Assembly (NCBI GenBank): GCA_032871835.1
Contig: CM065297.1
Coordinates: 42,037,098-42,101,097 of the forward strand
Source of the DNA: Dipteronia dyeriana
Taxonomy: Eukaryota > Streptophyta > Magnoliopsida > Sapindales > Sapindaceae
Reading direction: 5' to 3'
DNA: 64,000 nucleotides
Shown piece after piece: positions 45,514 to 57,564 of the stretch. Position 1 is the first letter of the stretch; each line of letters starts with the position of its first letter. The notes beneath the pieces were generated by a model, which was not told where the DNA came from, did not search any database, and saw only the letters and a list, made by a program, of their open reading frames with translations. The translations under genes and the position numbers were made by a program.

Positions 45514-46696
45514 TTTAACGCTATTTTGACTTCGATTGAATATTATAAAGAAATTATGCTCTAGATATTTGCTAGAACTTTGATTAACCATATGTCATGA
45601 ATCTAGCATGTGTTTTTTTTTTTACTAAAATCTTGAATGTGTGTTTAGTATACATGCCTTGATTAATGTTTTAGTTACATAATTGATTCTAGGAATTGAA
45701 TGTGTTTGCGGTGTTTCATATGTTCTAGAATTTTCATTCAAGCATTGTAACTTGACTATTTGTTGATTGGTGAGCTTACATGTTTATGCCTAGTTCCAAT
45801 AGGATGTGTTGATCATTATATTCTAAGCTTGATCACATTATAAAGTCCTTGTAAAAGGCAAGAAGTCTCGGCTAGGACATGTGGTCTGGATAGCTAAGCA
45901 AGGAGTCTTGATTAAGACATAAGGTCCGGATAATCAAGCAAGGGAGACTTTCTAGAGGCAAGGCTGGCTTGGATGGAAAGTAGACTTTTTAATGATAGGC
46001 CAAGGATTTTAAGATACCATAGAGTCCAATAAAGAGTATGTCATTTGTTAATCACTCTTGAGAAATTTCCAACTTCTTAACTGTGTTGTGTAGAAGTGGA
46101 GTCTAATAGAAAGTGTGTCATTTGTTGATCACTTTTGAGGAATTTCCAATACATCAATAAGGATTGGGTAGACGTCTTGTCCAATATAAAGTGTGTCATT
46201 TGTTGGTCACTTTTAAGTAATGTCTTGTCTACTTTACAATAATAAAAGTACCTGATAGTTGTATTCAACACGTTGATGTTTCCTCCCTGGAGGTTCTACA
46301 ACGTTAAAAAAAAATCCATGTGTTAATTCTTGCTATCTCTCTTATACACTTGTATGTGTATGTTTATATCTTGTTTCACAATTTTAACCTCTAGATACAG
46401 TTGAATACAAGATTGTTATAATATGTGTTATACAAGCACTAAGATATATTTGTATATAATTACCTTTGATTGAGTACTTGTACATATTAAACAATATTAA
46501 GAACAGAAGTATCTTTTATTTTTAGTTTCCTTGTAATCCTTTCACTAGCAACTTGTGAGCTTGCTTGACAATACTTTGTTTGGTAATACATATTGTTTGT
46601 CAACATATGCTTTATTATCTTAGGTATTATTATTCAAGTTAGCTAGAGGGGCAAACATAAGTTTGTTTCAAGGGATTGGAAAAAGATGTAAAAACC
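45514..46696 (+). mobile_element. P1 3' LTR, segment 3 of 4
   Basis: Resumes after the N1 TSD, with a shortened repeat array (45850-45950), the stem-loop box (46274-46306: stem CCTC 46282-46285, loop CCTG, stem GAGG 46290-46293) and sequence leading to GATGTAAAAACC, where G2 is inserted (TSD AAACC, 46692-46696). Confidence 0.8.
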
Positions 46697-47880
46697 TGTT
46701 AACCAAAAATTCACTCGGGGTGAGAAATTTTGGTTAGCACCCTCAAGACCATTACTATAGAGGTGCGGTTGAGGTTGGTACCTTCGATACCTGGTTCGTA
46801 TATTTAATGGTGAAAATGATGACAACACAAAATACTAAAACATGCAAGGGAATATGACACTAATTTATTGTTGAATCATATGGTGTATACAGTAGCCGTT
46901 CAAATTCTCCTAGTCATTCATGCCTACAATGGGTACGATGGCTTCATGCTTATGAAGAAGTAGATAGCTATAGTGGTCATGTTTTGATCATAAAATTTAG
47001 GCCGAGTCCAAAATCTCTCCTATATTTCTCTGGCTTTTTATGTTCTTTTCTTTTCTTTTCTTTTTCTCGTGCATTCTCGACCTTATTTATACAGAGTCCA
47101 ACTAGGTTAAACTCGTTACTATCTCGCCATTATTTTCTGAATCAAATCCCTACTTATCAGGCAGGATATCCCTTTTAAATGTCATAGACTTTGGCTTAAA
47201 TAATGGATTCGAGAATATCTTAGATGAAGATAAGTTTGTTTCCTCTTTAGACTTAATCACTTTCCCTACACGTACGCAGTGTTTAAATGTAATTTGGAGA
47301 GTGAAGGTGATCCTGTGTATTACCCTGGTGAGATACATCATGGAGGTCACCGAATATAGTGCTCACTGTTTTGAAAGGCGAGGTAGATATGTATTCTTGT
47401 CTTGTTATTAGGAGCTTGATTCGACCTTTCCAGGTCCCTTTTAGAGCTTGAAATAACCATGTTAGCGATGATAGAGCTTTTACGAGCTTCCTCCTACCTA
47501 CCTAGATAGATTTGCTTCCTCCTTTGGTAAGACGGAGCGATACTATAGTACGAGCTTGATGCTTTATAGGGCTCTCTCTGTGTCTAGAAAGGGTGGCAGG
47601 CTTCTTGAGACCTTGCAAGGTAATTTTGACCTTTGGGAGCTGGGGTGTCTTGTACCAGTCTTGCCTTAGGTCTTTATTTCGGTGTAGGAGCTAGATTTGA
47701 GCATGGTGGGCTTCACCTAGGGTGTTCCCAGGGCGTGACGACCTTTCCTCGCTTCTGCGGGGTCGTCCAATAGCTTGACCCCGGGAACCTCGGCACTATG
47801 CTAGGTAATCTCGGATTTGGAACCTGGCTAGGAGAGTGGAAAATTCTCCTTTAGTCCCTAGCCCAATTTGGCTATTAACA
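46697..47880 (-). mobile_element. G2 3' LTR
   Basis: Minus strand TGTTAATAGCCAAATTGGGC (47880) to TTTTTGGTTAACA (46697), 1184 bp. TATA box TATAAATA (minus, 47091-47084), which sets the orientation. Confidence 0.82.
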
Positions 47881-48299
47881 GAAGTCACCTCTAACTTAAA
47901 CACCGGTGATTAAGATAGGGTTGGAGTCAGACTTCCCGTTTTAACTGGGAAATTTTCCCTCCATTGTTGTTACCAGAATCATAGTGGAAATCTTCTCATA
48001 AAATGCATGAGTGATGTGGTGAGCAGAGATCGATGCGTTTCTTAAAACAATCCGGTTGTGTTACGCCAGCCCCTAAGATTCGAGGCAATCTTCGTCTAAA
48101 ATTTTGCTTCCGTCTCACCGACGTCGTAAGTTACTACTTCACTTACCTCTATTTAATCCTAATTAGTTTGTTACCTTCTCCAAGCTTTCTTCATTTCAAA
48201 TTTCAATTTTTCAAATGAAAAATCTTTCCCTCGCTACCTTCCCTAGCAACGCCTATCTTTTCCTTCGTCTAACTCGAAACCTTTCTCTACCGTGTCGAA
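47881..48299. other. G2 sequence between 3' LTR and antisense ORF
   Basis: No coding signal. The PPT position (47881-47900) is not a clear purine run on the minus strand. Confidence 0.4.
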
Positions 48300-50767
48300 A
48301 ACCAGCCGCGATACTATAGATTACATAGTAGATGGCAAAAATGTTTCTAGTCATGCCCTCGGGAAACGAGCACAAAAGAACTTTGACAGTGACGACTCTC
48401 CTCCTAAACTGTAACATCGTCGGTTGAGTTACAGCTGCTGGTCCTCCTATAGAGAGGCTTCTACCCTACGACTTCAAGGTTATCCCAGATTCTACTACGG
48501 ACCCGAAGTCGATTGATCACCTATGGACCAAGTATGACTTCCCGATAGTGTTTCCATCTTCGTTCTGACCAAGAATTATGATGTTTTAATCCTCTTTAAG
48601 GCATGCTTCCAATTCACGTCGCGACTCTCGAGAATGGAGTCAGACTTCCCTTTCACCCCACCTTCCGACGAGCTCTCAATGCCCTACAACTAGCTTCTCT
48701 CCATCTGACGTCTAGCTTTTAGAGACATCTAATCGACTTCCTTATATTGAAGAGGGAACAGTGCGAGCTGACCAAAGTTGCCAGGGAGCCGGGAGTAGAG
48801 GAATTGGCCTACCTCTTCCAGATTGGAAGCCTATCTGGTGCCTCTGAGGCCAGTTCTATGTGAAAGCTAAGAACAAAATCAACTTCATCATTTCAAGAAC
48901 TTCTAAGAAGGACCTCGACTAGAAGGAGGAATGGATTCTGGCAAGGAATGATTGGGGAAGCTTGATCTTTATCGGTGGGCATGAGTTCAAAGTTCCCACA
49001 ACTTTAAGTGACAAACCTTCGTGGGATAGGGATTCTCTACCCACTGAGTCTGAAACAATCTTAAAGTCCATCCTTACCAGAAATTATTTGAATTTGAAGT
49101 TTCCTACTGTCGATCTCTTTAAACCTCATACAGTGAATCTATACATACAGATCTCTGTTTCTACTCATTGTAAGTAAAGTAACGTTGAGCAATCTCGCTT
49201 TGTTCTATTGGGTAGTTTGGTTCTGACACCTTTCTTCTTCTTTTTTTAAAATTTTTGTTGTTCCTCCGGTTTCCCGTGAAGCCCAGCAAGTTCGCACCCC
49301 TCTTCCTCCTGCCTGATTGACCAGAGGAGTCCCTTTGGCTACCTCGAAGAAAGAAGGGCCAACTGTTCCAGCTGGGGTTGCGCCTGCTCTTGCTCCTGCT
49401 CCTGCTCTATCCATTTCCTAGCTAAGGTCAAAGGTGGCACTCCTCGCATTGTGGGCTACCAAGGTACGGAGCAAGGGGACCTCTGTTTCTCATGTTACTG
49501 ATGCAACTACTACTGCTTCTTCTTTGGTTGCCCTTGCTGCTACTGGTAAAACTTCTACGGCCGTCGCCGCCTTTAACTTACCCGATGTTTTTTCCCATCC
49601 ATCTATGTTCCCGAATCCCCGAGCTTCGGAAGACCCCTAAGCTAGTGTTGATGAGGTTCTTCTCATTCGCCCTCAACATCAACAGAGTTTTAGAGCAGTT
49701 TGTTGCATCCTGCCCAGATGACAACCTTTCACTAATAGCTTTAGTGCCTATAGATATCATGATCACCAAGGGGTCCGCCCTTTTGCCTGAGGCAACCATC
49801 ATCTTTCATCATTTCTCGTGACGACTAGCTTGATCATTTTCTAACTTGAACTTTTTCAATCTGTAGACTTTTAAATTCAACATGGCCATGGGTCATCTGG
49901 TGGCCTCTCTTCGTGACCGTACTACTAAAGCTGAGAGGGCCATTGGGTTGCTTGCACGAGCTCAAGCTCTAATGCAGGAGATGACATCTAGCCAAAGGGG
50001 GATGGAGGCATAGCTTGCCGAGCTTCACTGTAAATAAGAACGGTTAAAGTATTATCCTTCACTCTGAATGTCGGGCAAGCAAAAGGATACTTGGAAAGCT
50101 GAGGCTAAGATGTTAGCCATCAATAACCAATCTTTACATGCACAAATGGCCAAGTTGTAAGCCAATGTGGGTGCCTCCTCCAGTGATGGGTATTTTTTAT
50201 GCCTCTTTTAAAGTTACTGAAGCTCTTCCTCTTCCCTTCAACCAATCCACTATTGCCAACTGGGGTAAAGAGAAGATCATAACTACGGTCGCAGAGATGT
50301 CTCATCCTAATGGTGATGGAATGGGTCCTTCTAGCATGGTTAGAGCCAAGAAACAATCGGTCCTGACATATCTTCCTCTTTCTTCTCTAATCCTTCAAAT
50401 TTCTGGTCCTGGGGAATCCTCAAGAGTGGTTCAGCTCACGCAGCCTGAGGGGGTTCAACCAGAAGCCTGGGAAAGGACAAAAGGTCACTTTGAAGATCCC
50501 TCTATAGTAGAGTTAGAGGGTGAGAATAGCAGAATGAAGGCTGCAGCTATCGCTCTGGATACAGTCATTCTTCCTTGAGGTTATTGCCATAGTTAATGAG
50601 GTCTAGAATGAGGACCAAGCCGGGCAACTAGTAATTGAAGAGCCTCTGAAGAAGGGGTTGGTAGGAGTGGCTAACTAGGATAATCAACCACAAGAAAAAG
50701 GGCCGGTTGGCGAAGTCAAGCAAGAAGGAGAAGCAGTGGGAGGGCATAAGAAGGATGCTGGAGTTTG
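48300..50767 (+). pseudogene. G2 antisense ORF (Tat-lineage aORF)
   Basis: Plus strand, opposite to G2 gag-pol, as in G1. Pieces: DFKVIPDSTTDPKS, NGVRLPFHPTFRRALNALQ, HLIDFLILKREQCEL, GQFYVKAKNKINFI, EEWILARNDWGSLIFIGG; a Ser/Ala/Thr-rich middle (49434-49640); after a likely acceptor (CAATCTGTAG, 49855-49864) MAMGHLVASLRDRTTKAERA and a coiled coil; then an acidic end with EPLKKGLVGV and KQEGEAVGGHKKDAG. The LPFHPTFRRAL core corresponds to LPLQPFIARFLAEAG of G1 (Transposase_28-like). Several stops and frameshifts. Function in this lineage is not established. Confidence 0.65.
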
Positions 50768-51202
50768 ATACAATCTGCACATGACTTGTTTTGGTTACCT
50801 GGAAAAAGGGGTGGGCACCCTGCTTTACTCATGACTAGTGTAAACACTTCTTTCTTTATTTTCTATGTGTAGCCCAGAACCTGGGGTTGGGCTCCCTGTT
50901 TGATGAATGTAGCCTTTGCAAGGGATAGGCTCCCTCATTGTCAATGAAAATTGGTTTTCCTTTCTTTACTTCGATTAATCCTAACCATGAACTTCAAGCT
51001 TAGACGGGAATTCCTCACTTGATTTCTGACCACAACCTTGATGCGACTTTCAGAACAATTCTGACTTCATTAAATTTACTAATGAAAAACTCTGAATCTG
51101 TTATATGCAAGCATACTAGTTGGATAGAAAGCTAGCTCCAATTCTAAGCACTTGGTAGGAATTTCATGTCTTTCTCGCATCTTTGATGATTCCTCTTTCA
51201 AA
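50768..51202. other. Spacer between G2 antisense ORF and LTR-like segment
   Basis: No coding signal and no element ends recognised. Would include the 3' end of the antisense transcript. Confidence 0.4.
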
Positions 51203-52289
51203 CTTTAACCTGGTGATATAAAATCACACGCTTATGAAAAACCCTCGAGACCACTACCATGAAAGTGGTGGCCGAGGTCGGTACCATTGGTTCCCGACCT
51301 GTTAAAGAGGTAAATGAGAGGCTGAACAATAAATGGGAGCTTTATTATTGATATATTTCTTTAAAGTACAAATCGCTCTCTTGCATGCTCACAGTCTCTC
51401 GAAGGTGTAGGGTGGTGGCAACTCGGTGCCTGTCGAATAGTGGAAATGAAGGTAGCCGTGTTCTGAATACATAATTTAGGTTTTCCCCCCTTCTTTCTAT
51501 CTATTTGTTTTCCATGTTATATGTTGTTGTATTTTTGTATCTGTCGTTGTAGGTTGTTCTCTGTTTTTCTCATTTTTCTATCATGTATGGCCTCACATAT
51601 TTATATCCTCCAAGTAGGTTTTTAGTTGGCGAATATTTCACCGTGATCCCATGAATCCGTTCCCTTCTTATCGGGCGGGATTCGTTATTTAAATTTGAAT
51701 TGTTATAGGATTTTATGATACCGTTGACGGAGATAAGTTTGTACCCTTTTTTGAATCAAACTCTTGACGTGCATGTAAATATTACGTGGAGATGATCCTG
51801 TGTGCACTCGTGTCATGAATTTTCATTGAGGTCACCCTACCAGTTGCTTGCTGCCCCGTAGTGCGAGGTGGATCCCTGTTTCGGCTCTATTCTTAGAAGC
51901 TTAAGATGGATTTTCCCTGACCCTTAGGGGCTTGAGGTGCTCTTGTAGACCTTCCTGAGAGGTAGCTGGGGTGGTGTAGATTTAGGTGTGATTCCTCTGT
52001 TATGTCCAGCTAGGACAATGGGCTCTTGGAGAGGTTGGCAGGCTTCACTCGAATGTCTCTTCAGCTTGGACACTTCCCCCGAAATTCACAGGGTGGTTGT
52101 GGAGCTCGACCTCAGAGCTGAGGTTTCTCGACAGATGGCCTGGAGAATCCCGGGTTCTAGTACTCTTATGGGCGGCTTGTCCTGGTTGCACCTGGCTTGT
52201 TTTCTGGTAGTTTTGAAGCCTAGCCGGCCTTCCCAGATCCTGTGGGGTGGCTTTATTGTCTTTTCAGACTTCATGATTGTCGATTAACA
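51203..52289 (-). mobile_element. LTR-like segment inside G2 (LTR3)
   Basis: About 1.09 kb related to, but well diverged from, G2 LTRs in the same orientation. Shared blocks include ACCCTCGAGACCACTACCAT / ACCCTCAAGACCATTACTAT, a minus-strand TATAAATA (51603-51610 region), GGAGATAAGTTTGT, and the TGTTAAT start at 52289. No flanking TSD was found (TCAAA versus AGTAG). It may be a solo LTR of a related family, or a relic of recombination between two elements. Confidence 0.6.
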
Positions 52290-52417
52290 AGTAGTAATCA
52301 GGTGTTCAAAACTTAGGCGGAAGTTGTGTAGCATAGATACCTCTTTTCCTAGAATTTGGAGAGGTATCTTGTCATGGAGACCTCAGTCTATGAAGAAAAT
52401 CAATGTTAAAGCTTAGA
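52290..52417. other. Short spacer between LTR-like segment and repeat array
   Basis: Contains TAATCAGGTGTTCAAAACTTAG, loosely the inverse of the sequence next to the G2 3' LTR at 47881. No coding signal. Confidence 0.4.
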
Positions 52418-52735
52418 TCCTTTTCAGGGGTTGTAACCCGACCAAGGTATCAGAAGGGTTATATTACTATATCATGGTCTCGAGACCTGGATGGCAACTA
52501 TACTCTTATACTCAGACCCTTATTGGGGGTGGTAGCCTGACAAAAACATCAGAAGGGTTATTTTGTTATATCCTGGTCTCGAGATCAGAATGGAAACTAT
52601 GCTCTTACACTCAGACCCTTAGGGGTGGTAGCCCAACAAAGGCATTAGGAGGGCTATTTTGGTATATGGAAACTCTACTCTTTCACTCAGACCCTTCTCG
52701 ATGAGGGGTGGTGCCGGCCAAGGTATCTGGGATAG
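52418..52735 (-). repeat. ~99-bp tandem array in G2 3' UTR
   Basis: ACTCAGACCCTT recurs at about 52510, 52609 and 52685, with AGAAGGGTTAT and GGTCTCGAGA between. Two units are about 99 bp, one is shortened to about 76 and a partial unit follows. Confidence 0.85.
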
Positions 52736-52949
52736 AGAGAGGGCTTCCCCGACTGATCTCTAGTATTGAGGCGATAGTGGTGAATTTTCTCGTGGAGAAA
52801 ATACTCAGATACATAGAAATTAACAGCTCATAGAAAATACAATCTGAGATGGAGAAATTATTAGCAGACTTTATTGATGATCAAAATGGAGTACATTATT
52901 GTTGAGAATTTTATTGAACCTAATTTGAGGTAGCCTGCCTAGAGATATA
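52736..52949 (-). other. G2 region between integrase end and repeat array
   Basis: Non-coding as far as I can read; 3' untranslated position on the minus strand. Confidence 0.5.
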
Positions 52950-54130
52950 ACTTCCTCAAATGCCCAGCATTCCAGGTGTGGTTGATAGATCGACCCTCTA
53001 TGTCTTCGAGCTTGTATGCCTAATTTCAGACCTCCATCTTTACCAAATATGGTCGTTCCAAGTTAGGTACTAAGACTCTATCCGACATTTTCTAAGTGTC
53101 CAGGGTAACTTTCTTGAGAACCAAATTCCCTTCCTTGAAATTCTGGGCATTGACCTTTCTATTGAAATACCTGGCAATCTTATTCTGGTATACCGCTACT
53201 TTTTCAGCTACCCAGTCCTGCTTCTCTTCGAGGAGATCTAGATTTGCTCGAAGCTTGACCTCGTTCCTCTCAGGTTCAAAGTGTTGCACCTTGAATGAGG
53301 TCAGCTTATGCTCGATGGGAAGGACTGCTTCAACCTTGATGGCTAGAGAGTAGGGTGTCTCTCTGGTAGTTGTTCTCTTCGTAGTCCGGTATGCCCAAAG
53401 AACCTTGGGGAGCTCCTTGGCCCATTTGCTTTTCTTATGCTATAATTTCTTCTTTAATAGCTTCTTGATTGTCTTATTGGTGGATTCCACCAGCCCATTA
53501 GTCTAAAAGTGGGCTACTGAAGTGAACCTAAGGCCGATTCCCAAACCTACTCAAAAGTCTTTGAATCTGGCATTGTTAAAATGTTTACCTAGGTCGGCTA
53601 CAATGATTAGTGGAGTCCCAAACAAAAAAACCACGCCAGTTTTGATTAACCTCATCGTATTCTCTTCTAAAATTTAGGAGAGAGGTCCTGTTTTGACCCA
53701 CCTTGTAAAATAGTTGATTGCCACAATATCGTGCTTGGCTTTTCCAGGAACAGTAGGAAGCGGTCCTATCAAGTTGACCCCCCACATGGCAAAGGGGTAG
53801 GGTGAACTGAGATATGACAGATGCTCCTGTGGCAGATGACTCATGTTTGTAGTCCTCTGACAGGGTTCACAGGATTGTACAAAACTCTTTACATCTTAGT
53901 GAATTGTTGGCCAATAATATCCTATACGGAGCACTTGATATGCTAAAGCCTCCTCACCAACGTGATTTTCGCAGTCCCTTGAACGGACCTCTCTTAATGC
54001 CCAACTGGGATCGTCCGGATAAAGGCATCGAAGTAGAGGAAGGGATTTACCCTTATGGTAAAGGTATCCACCTATTAGGCAATACAGAACTGATAATCTT
54101 TTAAACGTTCAGGCTTGGTCGGGGTTCTCT
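52950..54130 (-). pseudogene. G2 integrase
   Basis: Minus strand: VVVAINYFTRW-type core entry, TPLIIVADLGKHFNN (second Asp position retained), TNGLVESTNKTI (Glu region), LPKVLWAYRTTKRTTTRETP, VQHFEPERNEVKLRANLDLL, VAVYQNKIARYFNRKVN and a C-terminal GHLRKLYL near 52957. The zinc-binding N-terminus (53800-54130) is heavily broken. Many stops and frame changes. Order after the RNase H regions is as expected for gypsy. Confidence 0.82.
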
Positions 54131-54251
54131 GGAAGCTTTCCTTCCTAGAGGTAGACAGTTATCGGGTCATCCAACAGGGCAGCCGATCCTTTGGGTAGAT
54201 TTCTTGGCCTGCAGTTATTCTCGATTGGGACATCACCTAGAGCAATGCTCA

Positions 54252-54690
54252 CTAAGGTAGAGCTTGACCTCCATTCTTGGCTGTCTTTGCTAAGATGTCC
54301 ATCTGGAGGGTTTGCATTCGAGGTATCCGCTTGATACAAAATCCTTTTAACCTTTTCATTGGTTGCTGGATTATCTTCAAGTAGGCTGCCATGTTATCGC
54401 CCTTGACTTTGTAAAATCCTATAACCTGGTTGACAATGAGTAATGAGTCACTCTTGACATGCAAATAATCAACCCCAATCTCGATGGTGATATTCATTCC
54501 GACTATAAGAGCTTCGTACTCTGCATCATTATTGGTTTCTTTAAAATTTGAACCTAAAACAGTGGCAACACTCCCCTTTTTCAGGATCAATCAGGACTAT
54601 GCCATTACCTCCCCCTACCTATCCTGATGCTCCATCAATGTAAAGGGTCTAGGATTTATTGTCTTCCGGTCAATTATTGCCCTCTTGAAG
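54252..54690 (-). pseudogene. G2 additional (archaeal-like) RNase H
   Basis: Reads NNDAEYEALIVGMNI, LHVKSDSLLIVNQV, AAYLKIIQQPMKRLKGF and MQTLQMDILAKTA. It aligns with NNQAEYEALLAGLRV and NEKADALSKLA of G1. This second RNase H between the first one and integrase is a Tat-lineage trait. Confidence 0.8.
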
Positions 54691-54813
54691 TTTCTCAAGA
54701 GTTGGACCTGGTGTTACTGGCGTCTCTTCGATCGAGAGGGCTAAAAAATCAGCTAGAAAGTCTGCTAGGACTTGAGCTTTGATCATCGTTTGAGATTTGT
54801 ACTTCTGGTCAAA

Positions 54814-55260
54814 CTAGGTGAGTTCCAAAGCCCACAGGACTAGCCTTTCAGATATATCCGGCCTCTGTAAAAATTGGCATAGAGGATGGTCCGTTACCAC
54901 TACCACTGTATAGGCTTGAAAATAAAAATAGAGCTTCTTGGCCAAGGTTACTAGGGTAAGGGCGAGCTTCTCATTGAGGAGGTAGTTCTTCTGGGGTTTG
55001 GATAGAGCATGGTTGATATAGTAGATAAGTCGCTGGATCCCATCCTCGAACTCCTTGACCGAAGCCCTGCTTACTGTCATTTCTGACACTGTCAAGGACA
55101 TCTGTAATTCTTCCCCCGACATTAGTTTAACTAACAGTGGTGGGCTAGCGAGGTACTCCTTTAAGTATTGAAATGCTCGCTAATTGTCCTTGTGCCATTT
55201 CATGTTCCTCAGCTGTTTGATGGCTTTGAAGAAGTGAAAACATTTATTTGTGGAAAGCGA
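54814..55260 (-). pseudogene. G2 RNase H
   Basis: Reads FEDGIQRLIYYINHALSKPQ, LNEKLALTLVTLAKKLYFYF and VVVVTDHPLCQFLQRPDISE, the ordinary gypsy RNase H and connection. It follows RT with breaks between 55500 and 55260. Confidence 0.82.
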
Positions 55261-55509
55261 GATGAATCTGTTGAGCACTGCTACACGCCCTGTCAAAACT
55301 TGGACTTGTTTAAGAGTGGCAGGAGAATCTAGGTTCAAGATAGCTTGGATATTTTCCGGGTTTGCCTAAATTCCCCTCCCATTCACCATGAATCCCAAAA
55401 ACTCCCCCGATGTTACCTCAAATGCACACTTGGTGGGATTCAGCCTTATTCGGTTCTCCCTCACTATCTGGAAAGTCTTGTAGAGATATTCGTGGTGTTC
55501 TTCTTCTTA

Positions 55510-56124
55510 CTAGGATTTGGTGATCATATTGTCAATGCACACCTCCATTGTTCTTCCTATCTCCGGTTTGAACAATCGATTGATCAATTGCTGGTAGGTA
55601 GCTCCCACGTTTTTGAGGCCGAAAGGCATTACCTTGTAGCAATAAAGACCTTGCCCCATGATGAATCTGGTATTGTCTTGATCAGTGAGGTGCATCATAA
55701 TCTGGTTATACCCTAAAAACACATCAATAAAGTTGAAAAGCTTGTTTCCAGCCGTGTAATCTACCAGTTGGTTGATTTTTGGTAGAGGAAAGATGTCTTT
55801 TGGACACGCCTAGTTGAGGTCTGCGTAGTCGACACACATACGCCACTTTCCATTCGCCTTCATGACCATGACCATGTTGGCAATCGATTCGTGGTAGCAC
55901 GCTTCTCTAATGAAGCTTTCTCTGATCAACTTATCCACTTCCTCTTGGACTCCAACATTCCTTTTGGTATTAAAGTGACACCTATTTTTCTTGAAGGACA
56001 TGAAGGTTGGATCCACAACTAATCGGTGAGCAGCCAATGATATCAGGATCTCGGGTATCTTATCATGACTCGATGGAAAGATATCGTTGAACTCTTGGAG
56101 AAGCCCAATCAAACCTTTCTTCAC
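55510..56124 (-). pseudogene. G2 reverse transcriptase, active site lost
   Basis: LLQEFNDIFPSSHDKIPEI, VQEEVDKLIRESFIREACY, NGKWRMCVDYADLN then a stop, ACPKDIFPLPKINQLVDYTA, YNQIMM, LYCYKVMPFGLKNVGATYQQ. At the catalytic YVDD position it reads CIDN (55540-55526), so the metal-binding Asp pair is gone. Confidence 0.9.
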
Positions 56125-56130
56125 TCTTGG

Positions 56131-56900
56131 CTAGAGGGTAGCCCTGACCTTAAGAGCGTTTGAGAAATCATCACTTTTGATGGCTATCTCCTCTAGCCTG
56201 TCCATAGAGTGCCCAATGGCCAATTCTATACGTTGTTCTTCTTCATCAAATATAAAGGGATCATTGTCTTGTTGATCAATGGACTCTACATCTTCCAAAG
56301 TCATCTCTAGTTCTTCAATATCTTGGATCGTCGCTACTTGCACGAACTATTTCGCCTAAGCTGTTGGATTGGCAGACACTGCATAACATTTTTTAGCAGC
56401 TTGGTGGTATCCACGTACTTCTCCTACCTTATTCCCTACTAGGAATTTTAAGACATTAAGGTAGACAGACATGACTCCCTTCAAGGAGGACAGGAATGGT
56501 CTCCTTATTATCGCATTGTAGGAGGATAAGGTGTCAACCACAATGAAGTTTTTCATAATGTTTTGTTGGAGGGGTACGTTTCCATCGATCATTGAGAGGA
56601 TCTTTGATCCCACTGGTATGATCGAATCCCCAATGAATCCATACAGCTGGGTTGTGCAGCTATTGTACCACCACTACTTCGAATTAAGCTTCTCCAAAGT
56701 GTCCTTAAAGAGGATGTCTACACCACTACATGTATCAACGAGCATGCGGTGAACCACGTAGTTAGCAATCTGTACCGTGATCACCATGGGATTGTCATGA
56801 GGTTATGTGTTGTAGACATCTACCTCAGTTAATATAATCTGCACTGACTGGGATGGGCAGCCGGGCTTTGGTCGATCTTGAAGATATCCCGACCTTTTCG
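56131..56900 (-). pseudogene. G2 protease region
   Basis: Minus strand VQIANYVVHRMLVDTCSGVD: the aspartic protease loop reads D-T-C, with Gly replaced by Cys (about 56730). Then GSKILSMIDGNVPL, YNAIIRRPFLSSLKGVMSVY and KFLVGNKVGEVRGYHQAA, the usual end of the Tat protease. An acidic linker (MTLEDVESIDQQDNDPFIF) precedes RT. Confidence 0.8.
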
Positions 56901-57564
56901 ACACGGGTAATCTTCCTTGCATGGTTTTTTCTGGAACTATTGGAGGTGCCAACCATGGTACACCCCCACTGATGGTGTATATCACATGGATTTGTTGCAT
57001 TAAATCCTTTTGATCATCTTTCCTCTTCTCAGCATAGACACAGATCTCTGCTTATACCTCCATTCCAGTCAAGATGTTGTCCCTGACCTTCAGTAAGAAT
57101 TCTATCAAACATCATCTTCTTATCAGAGCCTCAATCTAGTTACGCAGGTTATATCACTCTGAAGTGTTTTGCCGTACATCTTCATGAAAGTCACAATACT
57201 TATACCTATTCCTCCAATTTGTCGGGGCTTTCATGGGTGCAGGCTTCTAGAGTAGCCTCTTATCTCGAATGGCGAGGTAGATTGTTTCTTGGCATGCATT
57301 CAAAGGGGTGTAGTGATCATACTCTCTTTCATCTCGTGTGGCTAGAGTCCTTGGAGGAGGAAAAGCTCGTGAAGGGGTTCGTCTCGCATGATACCTTTCT
57401 TGCCTAGGTTGAGAAGCGGGTAACCAGTACGTCGACCAGTTAATAGGTTTGTTCTGGTTTTTCAAAGCTGGCTCAGGTCTGAGACCTTCCTTCACTTGGC
57501 GCTTCAACATTCTCATGTCGTCATGCTCCATTTTGTGTTCCGTTCTTTTCTTTTTCTCGTGCAT
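56901..57564 (-). pseudogene. G2 gag, C-terminal part
   Basis: HDDMRMLKRQVKEGLRPEP, REYDHYTPLNACQETIYLAI, then a decayed knuckle YCDFHEDVRQNTSE (about 57190) and IYTISGGVPWLAPP. The N-terminal capsid half is absent: the frame begins inside LTR sequence at about 57545, so a deletion removed the 3' part of the 5' LTR, PBS, leader and half of gag. Confidence 0.78.

Noticed and set aside
50138..50578. 146-residue ORF as a possible host gene
   Set aside because: It is one piece of the broken antisense ORF of G2, in the same place and order as in G1.
51203..52289. True solo LTR within G2
   Set aside because: No matching TSD at the best ends; kept only as an LTR-like segment.
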